Shown here: positions 15,110 to 23,372 of the stretch, one piece after another
Layout of the letters: the number at the start of each line of letters is the position of its first letter
Numbering within the stretch: position 1 is the stretch's first letter
NCBI GenBank assembly: GCA_022822085.1
Contig: JAJECK010000020.1
Coordinates: forward strand, 1-55,080
Direction of reading: 5' to 3'
Length of the DNA: 55,080 nucleotides
Source: Candidatus Poribacteria bacterium
GTDB lineage: Bacteria; Poribacteria; WGA-4E; WGA-3G
Made by a program: the position numbers and the translations under genes
The notes under the pieces: model-generated
The model's input: only the letters and a program-made list of their open reading frames with translations
Told to the model about the DNA's origin: nothing
Databases searched by the model: none

Positions 15110-16546
15110 TTATGCTAAAATGTCTCGGACAACATGCCCATGCACGTCTGTCAATCGGAAATCTCTACCTTGGAACCGATAGGTCAGTTTCTCATGGTCA
15201 ATGCCTAAAAGATGGAGCATTGTTGCATGGAAGTCGTGTACATGTACGATATTTTCAACAGCATTGTAGCCAAGTTCGTCAGTATTACCGTAACTTATTC
15301 CGCCTTGGACACCACCACCAGCCATCCACATTGAGAAACCTTTAATATGGTGGTCGCGCCCACTACCTTGTGCCATCGGGGTCCTTCCAAACTCTCCTCC
15401 CCAGATAACCAAAGTTTCGTCTAACATACCGCGTTGTTTAAGGTCATTGACAAGTGCTGCGGTTGCTTTATCCACATAGCCTGCAGTCGTTTTTATAGCG
15501 TTTTGGATTCCGCCGTGATGATCCCACCCTCTATGATAAAGCTGAATAAACCGCACCCCACGCTCCGCTAATCTTCGTGCAAGTAGACAGTTAGATGCGT
15601 AAGATCCATCACCAGGTTTTGCTCCATACATATCAAGGATTTCCTGCGGTTCTTTAGATATGTCGGTCAATTCGGGGACACTGGTCTGCATACGGAACGC
15701 CATCTCATATTGATTGATGCGGGTTGCAATTGTTGGGTCATCTACTGTTTCATCAAGTATACTGTTCAAACTTTGAACTGCACCGACAACATCTTTTTGC
15801 TGATCTTTGCTTACCCCGTCAGGATTTGAGACATAGTGAACTGGATCACCTTTTGAATTGAACTGAACGCCTTGGAATTGTCCGGGGAGAAATCCGCTGT
15901 GCCACTGGCGCGTTGCGATAGGTTGGTCTTGTCCACCACCAGAGGAAATTAGAACAACGAAACCAGGAAGATTTTCGTTCTCACTACCAAGACCATATAA
16001 CAACCACGACCCCATACTTGGTCTTCCTGCGATTGCAGTTCCAGTGTTCATAAACGTGTGTGCTGGATCGTGATTAATCTGTTCGGTACGTAGCGAACGG
16101 ACAATACAGATATCGTCAGCAAGACTTCCGATATTGGGAAAAGCAGTACTCATCTCCTGGCCAGAAACGCCAAATTTTTGAAATTCATGTGTTGGTCCAA
16201 GACATTTGAGCGAATTTGCCTGACCTTGCAGCTGCGCGATCGGTTGTCCTTTTGTGTAGGATTGCGGCATCGGTTTACCATGCATTTCTGCAAGTTTCGG
16301 CTTGTAGTCTAATGTCTCTAAATGAGATGGACCTCCTGCCATACAGAGATGTATCACACATTTTGCTTTCGGTTGAACATGAGGTTCGGTTATAATTCCT
16401 TGCCATCGCTCAATCTGTGGAGCAGCATCTGTCAATGATGGTGTGAGTAGGGATGCAAGGGCAACCGACCCGATACCTTTTACTGTTTTACCTAAAAATG
16501 TCCGCCTTGTCAGACGAAGTTTGGATTCCTCAGTATAATTATACAT
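15110..16546 (-). CDS. DUF1501 protein with Tat-type signal
   Basis: A 478-residue member of the DUF1501 family (alkaline-phosphatase/sulfatase-like fold). A twin-arginine signal (LTRRTFLGKTVKGIGSVALA) predicts folded export. Family features include CVIHLCMAGGPSHLETLDYK, NHDPAHTFMNTGTAIAGRPS, GWDHHGGIQNAIKTTAGYVD and VIWGGEFGRTPMAQGSGRDH. In Planctomycetes such genes are paired with DUF1549/DUF1553 genes; the partner lies 1.3 kb upstream here, separated by a PIN-like pair. AGGAG precedes the ATG. Confidence 0.92.
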   Translation of the reverse strand: MYNYTEESKLRLTRRTFLGKTVKGIGSVALASLLTPSLTDAAPQIERWQGIITEPHVQPKAKCVIHLCMAGGPSHLETLDYKPKLAEMHGKPMPQSYTKGQPIAQLQGQANSLKCLGPTHEFQKFGVSGQEMSTAFPNIGSLADDICIVRSLRTEQINHDPAHTFMNTGTAIAGRPSMGSWLLYGLGSENENLPGFVVLISSGGGQDQPIATRQWHSGFLPGQFQGVQFNSKGDPVHYVSNPDGVSKDQQKDVVGAVQSLNSILDETVDDPTIATRINQYEMAFRMQTSVPELTDISKEPQEILDMYGAKPGDGSYASNCLLARRLAERGVRFIQLYHRGWDHHGGIQNAIKTTAGYVDKATAALVNDLKQRGMLDETLVIWGGEFGRTPMAQGSGRDHHIKGFSMWMAGGGVQGGISYGNTDELGYNAVENIVHVHDFHATMLHLLGIDHEKLTYRFQGRDFRLTDVHGHVVRDILA

Positions 16547-16669
16547 CTAAAATTCTCCTGTAACTTAACAATGGAAACTACTGATTTCTGAAACAAACCA
16601 ATTTTATTTTAATTGAGTTTTAACCACTTACTTATCATTATCCTACAGCAAAAATACATTGTTCTAATT

Positions 16670-17209
16670 TCAGTCACTTACAATCGAATTTGCAAAAAAA
16701 TCAGGAAGATTTACAATTGGTAAAGAAACTTCGCAATATGGTGAACTTAAATTACGTTGCATATTGAATAGTCGCAGTTGAATTTCTGCTTGTTGTGTTT
16801 TCCATTGATTAATCATCGGTCTATCAAATGTAACTATCCCATGCACACCTAAAATATCCCTGTTCTGAGTCGTTCCAAATGTTGCTAAGGCTAACACCTC
16901 AGAATCCTCATTTGTAAACCCATATTCTTTCACCCTTCTTCTCCACCTCTTATAGTATTGAGCAGGATACAACACTTGTGTGTCAGTATTGAAACGGTGG
17001 ATTATCTCTGTATAACGTGAATGGTGTTCTAAACGAGATAATACATTTTCTGTTTGTGGAAGAATATACAACTCAATCTCATTTATTTTTGATTTGCGGT
17101 AGAAGTAAAGAGCAGATGTCTCTGCGGCTGTAATACTTTTGTTTTCTATAAGTTTTAACATCCCTTCCAATATATGTCGTGCAGTAACTTTATCAAGCAG
17201 GTAGCGCAT
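16670..17209 (-). CDS. PIN-like protein, probable toxin half of a two-gene pair
   Basis: A 179-residue protein beginning MRYLLDKVTARHILEGML. The N-terminus resembles the first strand of PIN-domain RNases (YLLD), and GIVTFDRPMINQW the later acidic strand of that fold. The pair has no match that I can name. The ATG at 17209 lies inside the end of the upstream gene (17-base overlap), typical of toxin-antitoxin gene pairs. If it is a PIN nuclease, expected catalytic acidic residues would be the Asp in YLLD and the Asp in TFDRP. Confidence in a gene is high; in the function, moderate to low. Confidence 0.6.
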   Translation of the reverse strand: MRYLLDKVTARHILEGMLKLIENKSITAAETSALYFYRKSKINEIELYILPQTENVLSRLEHHSRYTEIIHRFNTDTQVLYPAQYYKRWRRRVKEYGFTNEDSEVLALATFGTTQNRDILGVHGIVTFDRPMINQWKTQQAEIQLRLFNMQRNLSSPYCEVSLPIVNLPDFFANSIVSD

Positions 17210-17558
17210 CTGAATGAACCTTAATTTCCTCAAGCTCAATAATGTCCATCATACACCATTGATCCCAGAGTTCATTCCGTTCACCTTCTGATAACATTAG
17301 GTATTCTTCAAGTGTAAAGTCACCTAAGAATGGCTCTTTGGATAATAAAGGCTGTTCGCCGACGACTTCTAATAGTTCTATCTTTAACTCTTGTATAATT
17401 TGACTAACATCATCATTTGGCTCCTTTTGCATAAGTGCATCATTTACCAATTCTGGCACCATCGCAATTAATTTTTGTCGTTGTTGCGGGTGCATTCTTT
17501 TGATCAATAAAGCAACTTGCTCCAAGCTAATGGGTAATGTAAAAGAGTTTGATCTCAT
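17193..17558 (-). CDS. Small acidic protein, probable partner of the PIN-like protein
   Basis: A 121-residue acidic protein. The first half has a helix-rich pattern (PISLEQVALLIKRMHPQQRQ) and the second half a run of Leu/Glu (LGDFTLEEYLMLSEGERNEL). It overlaps the PIN-like gene and has an excellent ribosome binding site (TTTAGGAGAAAACC before ATG). The upstream small-acidic/downstream nuclease-like order matches antitoxin-toxin operons. No DNA-binding motif is obvious. Confidence 0.6.
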   Translation of the reverse strand: MRSNSFTLPISLEQVALLIKRMHPQQRQKLIAMVPELVNDALMQKEPNDDVSQIIQELKIELLEVVGEQPLLSKEPFLGDFTLEEYLMLSEGERNELWDQWCMMDIIELEEIKVHSDALPA

Positions 17559-17828
17559 GGTTTTCTCCTAAAATATGCCATAGTAACGCCTCTTGAGAAA
17601 TGACTATTGCCTTATAACAATATGTTTATTTTCTATTCACACATATTTGATTTTACATATAAACATATCGTCCCTACGGGACTAAAGATGGAGTTTATGC
17701 CGTTTTTCTATAAACATTTCGTCCCTACGGGACTAAAGAAAGTCCAAAGAAAAGAAGGACAGCCAAATCCACCTACTAACGGGACACACTATTTAACAAG
17801 CAGTTATTTAGCACAACTCGTTATAATG
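17559..17828. other. Intergenic stretch with tandem repeat pair
   Basis: No gene seen. It holds two copies of a 30-base palindromic repeat, listed separately, that recur inverted on the far side of the PSD1 gene. Confidence 0.6.
17659..17739 (+). repeat. Two copies of a 30-base repeat at 51-base spacing
   Basis: Copies at 17659-17688 and 17710-17739 share ATAAACAT.TCG followed by TCCCTACGGGACTAAAGA and differ at one position. The 21-base spacer contains CCGTTT before the second copy. Each unit can fold through GTCCC/GGGAC. The same arrangement occurs in reverse orientation at 21135-21195, also with 51-base spacing, so these are copies of one dispersed element. Confidence 0.8.
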
Positions 17829-20800
17829 TCAATACCGAGTAATCGTTTCATGCAAGTTCAAAATCACACGTGCAACAGATGTCCACGAAGCCAATTCTAT
17901 AGGTTCTATTCCTTGTGTTGCAGGAGCTTCTCCAATTGCTGCTAACGTATTTGCGACATCTGGATTTTCAGTGTATTCGCTTTTGTGTTTTTCATACAAC
18001 TGTGACATTATTTCAAGTTCTTTTGTTTGTGGCAGCCGCGAGAGTGCGAGTCGATATGCCCAATTGATTTTCTCAATTGGAGTACCACCACCTTCACGGA
18101 CAATACGTGCAGCAAAAACCCGTGCAGCCTCAACATAAGTCGGATCATTCAACAATGTAAGTGCTTGCATAGGTGTGTTAGATGTTGACCTTTCAGCAGT
18201 ACACTCTTGTCGACTCGGTGCATCAAATGCCATCATACTTGGATGTAGGAAAGTTCGTTGCCAATGTGTATAAAGACCGCGACGATATTGACTTTCCCCT
18301 TTGTCGTGCACATATTTTCGCTTCGGGAAATTTAGATTTGAGTAATATCCTATAGGTTGATAAGGTCTTACACTCGGTCCTCCAATTTTTGAAACAAGAA
18401 GTCCACTCAATAATAGGGCGTTGTCACGTACTATTTCTGCATCAAGTCTCCACCGAGATTGTCGGGCAATCAATCTATTGTAAGGATCTTTTTCCCGCAA
18501 TATTTCATTGGGTTTTGAAGATTGACGATATGCATTTGAGGATACAATGAGTTTCACCAAGTGTTTGACATTCCACCCACTCTCCATAAATTCAACTGCT
18601 AACCAATCAAGCAGTTCCGCATGAACAGGGGGTTCACCTTGTGCCCCAAGATCATCAAGCACGCGCGATATACCTGTGCCAAAGTACATTGCCCACAGAC
18701 GATTAACGAATGTGCGTGCTGTCAATGGATTGTTCTTTGATACAACCCAGTTTGCAAGATCGAGTCGAGTCGGACGACGATTCTTTATGTTAAAATCACC
18801 CATAAATTCAGGTGTCATCGGTTCAACAATTTCACCTGAATCATCCAACCAATTGCCTCTGGGGAGTATTCGGGTGGTACGAGGCTGAACCGAGACTGAT
18901 GTAAGGGAATAAGGACTCTTCACTCTGATTTCATTTTGTCGTTTTTCTAAATCGGCAATCTGATTTCGAATACCGTCAAGTGCTGGTGCTATATTTCGGT
19001 AGTAATCTTCAATCTGTTTTCGTTGGTTGGTCGTTCGGACAAACGGATCAATTTGAATTGCCTTAATGACAGCACCATCATGCGAATTCCTTGTCATTAC
19101 ACCGACAGTAGTTACAACACCCGCGACATCCCAGTAGGCAGTCCCACCAAATTGAGTAAATGCCATTCCGTTCAGGACACTTCCTGCTTTCAAACCAACT
19201 AATTCTGGTTCAACTTCAAGTCGCACCCATTTTCCCAATTCAGGTAGATCACCCATCGGTTTATGAGCAGGTGTATCATTTCCAATTTCTCCATACTGTA
19301 TCTTGTCTTCACCCCAGAATGCTCGGTGTTCCCAGCTTCCATCGTTCCATTGTAGCATGATTGTTTGGGGTGGGTTTTCAGGGTCTAACCAGACATAACC
19401 AAATAGTTTATCGCTATCAGCCAAAGTAACCTTCCGATTTGCATTGTGGAAAGAATGTTGCACAAGTTGATCTGGTGCAGCAGTCTGAATTCGTGAACGT
19501 TCTTTGCTGAAAACAGGTGCTTCAGTTTTAGTGGCAAATTTCCATGTGCCCTCAGTTTTCCCACCGTTTGACTGCGCATCATCTACCCATGCGAAATCTG
19601 CAGGCTCTGTTGAAGTTAGCAGTGAACGGACCTCTTCCTCCCACTTTGTCTGTTCTGCTTGTAAACCAGGAGAAGACAACATAAAGATTTTACGCAATCG
19701 GACTAATTCATCGTCAATTTTATTCAATTCATCTTGTTGCTCTTGAGATGGTAACCTGACAACAGGATCCCATTTGCTTCCCCCTCTATATACTCCGGGT
19801 CCCTCAATATCTGCAAAGAATGCAGCAAAGCTGTAGAAATCCTTTGCTGTAAACGGATCAAATTTGTGGTCGTGGCATTGTGCGCAACCGAGTGTTGCAC
19901 CTAACCATACTGATGCTGTGGTGCGTACTCTGTCAGCTGCATAGATTGTAAGATATTCTTTTGCTTGTGCGCCACCTTCTGCGGTCGTTTGAATTAGCCT
20001 GTTATACCCAGATGCCACTTTCTGTTCTGGTGATGCATTGGAAAGTAGGTCACCTGCAAGATTTTCTATTGTAAATTGGTTAAATGGCATATTGTCATTG
20101 AATGCTTTTATTACATAGTCACGGTAAGGCCATACACTAACATTTTCATCTGAATGATACCCACTTGTGTCGGCATATCGGACTAAATCGAGCCAATAGA
20201 TTGCCATCCGTTCGCCGAACTGAGGTTTAGATAGCAATCGGTTAACAAGATTTTCATAAGCATCTGGACTATCATCTCTTATGAATTGGTCAACCTCTCC
20301 GGGGGTTGGTAGTAACCCTGTCAAATCAAAATGCAGACGACGAATGAGTGTACGTTTGTCTGCCTCAGCAGATGGTTCAAGACCCTCTGCCTCCAATTTC
20401 GATAAAATAAACTGATCAATTTGATTTTTAACCCAAGCAGGATTGTTTATTTCTGGAAGTTCAACCCGTTTCGGTGGAACATACGCCCAATGTTCCTCCC
20501 ATTCCGCTCCTTCGGCAATCCACTGTATTAATGTATCTATCTGTTCTTGCGTTGGTTGACGATTTGAAGTTTGTGGCGGCATTCGTCTATCAATGTCATC
20601 ATGAGTAATTCTGAGAACCAATTCGCTTTCTTCAGGCTTACCCGGAACAATTATGGGGTAACCGCTTGGCTCAGAAAAAGCACCTTCCTTTATATCAAGA
20701 CGCAGATTTGCTTTCCGTACTGCCGGATCAGGACCGTGGCAAGCGTAACATTTATCGGACAAAATCGGACGAATATCACGATCAAATTGGAGTTTCTTAG

Positions 20801-20915
20801 CTTCTGTGTGCTGTGCAAACAGTGTTAGCAACATGACGATAACAAACAAACCCATCACACACTTAAATAATAGTATTGACGAAAATATCTCTGTTTTTTG
20901 GTATTTCCAAAACAT
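17829..20915 (-). CDS. PSD1 cytochrome c-like, DUF1549 and DUF1553 protein
   Basis: A 1028-residue exported protein. After a signal sequence comes a planctomycete-type cytochrome c-like region with one haem motif (RDIRPILSDKCYACHG), then the DUF1549 domain (ADKRTLIRRLHFDLTGLLPT; GERMAIYWLDLVRYADTSGY; LGCAQCHDHKFDPF), a middle carbohydrate-binding-like segment, and DUF1553 (NPLTARTFVNRLWAMYFGTG; PSRQECTAERSTSNTPMQAL). The family is abundant in Planctomycetes and relatives, usually beside DUF1501 genes, and is thought to serve polysaccharide breakdown. The ATG at 20915 has GGAGGAG 10 bases upstream; an upstream in-frame start has no such support. Confidence 0.93.
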   Translation of the reverse strand: MFWKYQKTEIFSSILLFKCVMGLFVIVMLLTLFAQHTEAKKLQFDRDIRPILSDKCYACHGPDPAVRKANLRLDIKEGAFSEPSGYPIIVPGKPEESELVLRITHDDIDRRMPPQTSNRQPTQEQIDTLIQWIAEGAEWEEHWAYVPPKRVELPEINNPAWVKNQIDQFILSKLEAEGLEPSAEADKRTLIRRLHFDLTGLLPTPGEVDQFIRDDSPDAYENLVNRLLSKPQFGERMAIYWLDLVRYADTSGYHSDENVSVWPYRDYVIKAFNDNMPFNQFTIENLAGDLLSNASPEQKVASGYNRLIQTTAEGGAQAKEYLTIYAADRVRTTASVWLGATLGCAQCHDHKFDPFTAKDFYSFAAFFADIEGPGVYRGGSKWDPVVRLPSQEQQDELNKIDDELVRLRKIFMLSSPGLQAEQTKWEEEVRSLLTSTEPADFAWVDDAQSNGGKTEGTWKFATKTEAPVFSKERSRIQTAAPDQLVQHSFHNANRKVTLADSDKLFGYVWLDPENPPQTIMLQWNDGSWEHRAFWGEDKIQYGEIGNDTPAHKPMGDLPELGKWVRLEVEPELVGLKAGSVLNGMAFTQFGGTAYWDVAGVVTTVGVMTRNSHDGAVIKAIQIDPFVRTTNQRKQIEDYYRNIAPALDGIRNQIADLEKRQNEIRVKSPYSLTSVSVQPRTTRILPRGNWLDDSGEIVEPMTPEFMGDFNIKNRRPTRLDLANWVVSKNNPLTARTFVNRLWAMYFGTGISRVLDDLGAQGEPPVHAELLDWLAVEFMESGWNVKHLVKLIVSSNAYRQSSKPNEILREKDPYNRLIARQSRWRLDAEIVRDNALLLSGLLVSKIGGPSVRPYQPIGYYSNLNFPKRKYVHDKGESQYRRGLYTHWQRTFLHPSMMAFDAPSRQECTAERSTSNTPMQALTLLNDPTYVEAARVFAARIVREGGGTPIEKINWAYRLALSRLPQTKELEIMSQLYEKHKSEYTENPDVANTLAAIGEAPATQGIEPIELASWTSVARVILNLHETITRY

Positions 20916-21134
20916 TTTGGAACATCTCCTCCTCAAAAAGTGGCACAAATAAAGACCTTATTAACCGATGTTTTTGTATGTCAAGTAATTTACCATATAA
21001 ATCAAATATGTGCAAATAAAATACAGAATTGGTATAAAACTATAAAACTTACGAGTTGTGCTAACTAACTATATGTTAAACATTATTCAACAATAACGGT
21101 TTGTTTTTAAAATACGCCTCATTGGATTGTCCGC

Positions 21135-21195
21135 TCTTTAGTCCCGTCCGGACGATATGTTTATAGGAAACGGAGTCCGCCCAGGTCTTTAGTCC
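21135..21195 (-). repeat. Inverted copy of the 51-base-period repeat
   Basis: On the minus strand this reads a partial unit GGACTAAAGA, a 21-base spacer and a full 30-base unit differing from the copy at 17659 only in its centre (CCGG for CCTA). Partial and full units are again 51 bases apart. Together with 17659-17739 it brackets the PSD1 gene in opposite orientation. Confidence 0.75.
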
Positions 21196-21260
21196 TATTA
21201 TGAAGATTAACTTATTAATTGGGTGATTTTTCTTCTGGGGAGGACAGTTGTACTACTGCT

Positions 21261-21282
21261 GGCGAGGTTTCCTAACCTCGCC
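21261..21282. repeat. Perfect 9-bp hairpin repeat
   Basis: GGCGAGGTT, loop TCCT, AACCTCGCC. The core GGTTTCCTAACC recurs in reverse orientation in another hairpin at 45103-45124, so it is a dispersed short palindrome family rather than a unique terminator. Confidence 0.7.
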
Positions 21283-21340
21283 ACATTACCCGATTAAATT
21301 CTTAATTTTCATTAGGGACGATATCTGTAAGGACAAAACC

Positions 21341-21393
21341 TAATACCTGTGAAAACATCAAAAAACAATCAGTTAACTGGCACAAGTCGTTAA
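21341..21393 (+). repeat. Direct repeat, left copy
   Basis: It shares TAATA..TGTGAAAAC and an exact 22-base core (21372-21393; starts GTTAACTGGCACAAG, ends TCGTTAA) with 21800-21852. The 459-base offset brackets a stretch with no gene. Confidence 0.75.
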
Positions 21394-21799
21394 AGGACCT
21401 ATATTTTCAATCAACACCAAATGGATTTGGCGGAGTGTACGAATTGCATTCTGCCTGATTGGTGCTGAGTGCCCTATTGTGCCCTATTTTGCCATGTTTT
21501 TCGGCTTTTTGAAAGGACCCGATCCTTGTACCGTCTATGTTTAGAGGGTTTTTTCGGTTACTCGTGACTCAGATTCGGGCACTGGTCTGGGGCTTCCCCT
21601 TCGAGACGCTTTATGAATATATCCATGATATTCCTAAGTCTTTGCGTTCCCTCGCTAATAGGGAAAGTGATCATCGGTGTCAGTTCAAAAAGATTATCCC
21701 AACGTGAGCTTGATCATTCGACACGACTGTCTCTATCCGTTGGGTTTCGTGCCTCAATCCAACGGACAGAGGTGATTGAATTTAATTGCCAAACTCACG

Positions 21800-21852
21800 T
21801 TAATATATGTGAAAACTTTGAAATCAACCTGTTAACTGGCACAAGTCGTTAA
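21800..21852 (+). repeat. Direct repeat, right copy
   Basis: Second copy of the repeat at 21341-21393, with the exact core at 21831-21852. It ends about 10 bases before the -35 box of the ATPase promoter. Confidence 0.75.
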
Positions 21853-21861
21853 GTTTATTAC

Positions 21862-21902
21862 TTGACAAGTTATATACTTTAGAGTATAATACTTTAGAGT
21901 AT
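21862..21902 (+). promoter_or_regulatory. Sigma-70 promoter overlapped by two operator-like palindromes
   Basis: TTGACA (21862-21867) and TATAAT (21885-21890) are exact consensus boxes with a 17-base spacer. Two copies of ATACTTTAGAGTAT (21874-21887 and 21889-21902), 15 bases apart, each an imperfect palindrome with arms ATACT/AGTAT, cover the spacer, the -10 box and the start region. A repressor bound there would block RNA polymerase. The target gene is the DUF234 ATPase. Confidence 0.8.
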
Positions 21903-21929
21903 ATAACATTGTTGTTGGAGGTGATCGTC

Positions 21930-23357
21930 ATGTTTATCAACAGAGAACAAGAACTTAACAATTTAGAACATAGGTATCGCGCGAAAAGAGCAGAATTATT
22001 TGTTTTGTACGGAAGACGACGGATTGGTAAAACTGAGCTTCTACTGCAGTTTTGTAAAGACAAACGTAGCATCTATTTTCTTGCAAGCCAGTTGAAAGAA
22101 AGTGATCACCTCATGCAAATAAATGAAGTCGCGCAGATTGCTATTGAGGACCCATTGCTACAAAATATGGCATTTAACGATTGGGAATCAGCATTGGTTT
22201 ATTTCGCTCAGAATGCTACCGAAGAACCGTTAGTCGTAGTCCTTGATGAATTCCAATATCTCTGTGAAGACAATACAGCACTACCCTCTTTAATCCAAAG
22301 GTTTTGGGATTTACATGGGAAAAACAGTAATCTATTCCTGATATTGTGTGGTTCACATGTCAGTTTCATGGAACATGAAGTTTTAGCTGAACGTTCCCCT
22401 CTGTATGGTAGACGAACCGGTCAACTAAAGCTACAACCTTTGTCCTATAGGGATAGTGGAAGATTTTATCCTGAATTTACATCTAAGGAGAAAACACTGA
22501 TATATGGCATGCTCGGAGGTGTCCCATCATATCTGAGTCGTTTTACATTGGACAATCCCGAACATATATATGAAACATATCATAAATCAATAGAACAGAA
22601 CATAATAAATGAATTGCTCACACCACAGGGATACTTATTTGATGAAGTTAATTTTCTTTTACGTACTGAACTCCGAGAACCCAGAACTTATGCGAGTATA
22701 TTACAGGCAATAGCAGGTGGTATGACGCGATTAAACGAAATTTCTCAAAGGGTTGGTCTAAACACAACAAGTGCTAATAAATACGTGAGTGTATTACGAG
22801 AATTAGGTTTAGTAAAACGTGTTGTTCCACTGACTGAACGGGCACCAAACAAAAGTAAAAAGGGTATATATAAAATAGCGGATAATTATGTCAAATTTTG
22901 GTATCGCTTTGTCTTACCATATCGGAGTCTTATAGAATCAGGAAATTCAGATTTGGTTTACAATCGGATGATAGCTCCTAATCTATCTCAATATATGGGA
23001 GAAATATTTGAAGATGTTTGTCGGCAGTATGTTAGACATTATTGGCAGGAAAGGATAGAAATTGCACCGAAACGGGTCGGTGCACATTGGAGTTCTGATC
23101 TTGAGATAGATATAATGACAGAAAATTTAGATGGTGATAATTGTTTTGGTGAATGTAAATGGTGGAAAAGCCCAGTTGGCGAAAATGTCCTCAATAAACT
23201 CATACAAAAGGTTAATTTACTCCCTGGACACTGGAGAGAAAGACCAAATTATATGTTGTTTTCGGCTTCAGGGTTTACAGATTCTCTGAAGGAAAGAGCA
23301 TCAAAGGAAGGTGTTTTTCTCATGGATCTAAATGATCTATTTTACGACAATAATTGA
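21930..23357 (+). CDS. DUF234-type AAA ATPase
   Basis: A 475-residue P-loop ATPase of the archaeal-type DUF234 group. Walker A is YGRRRIGKTELLLQF (about 28-42), Walker B LVVVLDEFQYL (about 103-113). A winged-helix part follows (RLNEISQRVGLNTTSANKYV) and the C-terminus carries a PD-(D/E)xK nuclease-like segment (SDLEIDIM, then FGECKWW). The role is unknown; relatives are common in mobile or accessory DNA. ATG at 21930 has GGAGG 8 bases upstream. The well-defined promoter with operators and flanking repeats suggest an independently acquired, tightly controlled gene. Confidence 0.88.
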   Translation: MFINREQELNNLEHRYRAKRAELFVLYGRRRIGKTELLLQFCKDKRSIYFLASQLKESDHLMQINEVAQIAIEDPLLQNMAFNDWESALVYFAQNATEEPLVVVLDEFQYLCEDNTALPSLIQRFWDLHGKNSNLFLILCGSHVSFMEHEVLAERSPLYGRRTGQLKLQPLSYRDSGRFYPEFTSKEKTLIYGMLGGVPSYLSRFTLDNPEHIYETYHKSIEQNIINELLTPQGYLFDEVNFLLRTELREPRTYASILQAIAGGMTRLNEISQRVGLNTTSANKYVSVLRELGLVKRVVPLTERAPNKSKKGIYKIADNYVKFWYRFVLPYRSLIESGNSDLVYNRMIAPNLSQYMGEIFEDVCRQYVRHYWQERIEIAPKRVGAHWSSDLEIDIMTENLDGDNCFGECKWWKSPVGENVLNKLIQKVNLLPGHWRERPNYMLFSASGFTDSLKERASKEGVFLMDLNDLFYDNN

Positions 23358-23372
23358 CTATCAGAGGATAGT

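Larger units (their letters stand above)
20916..21929. other. 1-kb gene-free, repeat-rich stretch
   Basis: No convincing gene. From left to right it holds an inverted copy of the 51-base-period repeat (21135-21195), a strong hairpin (21261-21282), two copies of a direct repeat of about 53 bases (21341-21393, 21800-21852), a short tandem GTGCCCTATT, an inverted pair around ATCCGTTGGGTTTCG, and the promoter-operator of the DUF234 ATPase. An open frame at 21613-21852 shows no recognisable protein character. Confidence 0.65.

Noticed and set aside
17659-17739. Two 30-base palindromic repeats with a 21-base spacer, CRISPR-like
   Set aside because: Only two units, the spacer is itself similar to the one in the inverted copy at 21135-21195, and no cas gene is present. 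It fits a dispersed repeat element.
21613-21852. Plus-strand open frame in the repeat-rich stretch
   Set aside because: It runs through the direct repeat and a palindrome; composition is unlike a protein and there is no ribosome binding site.
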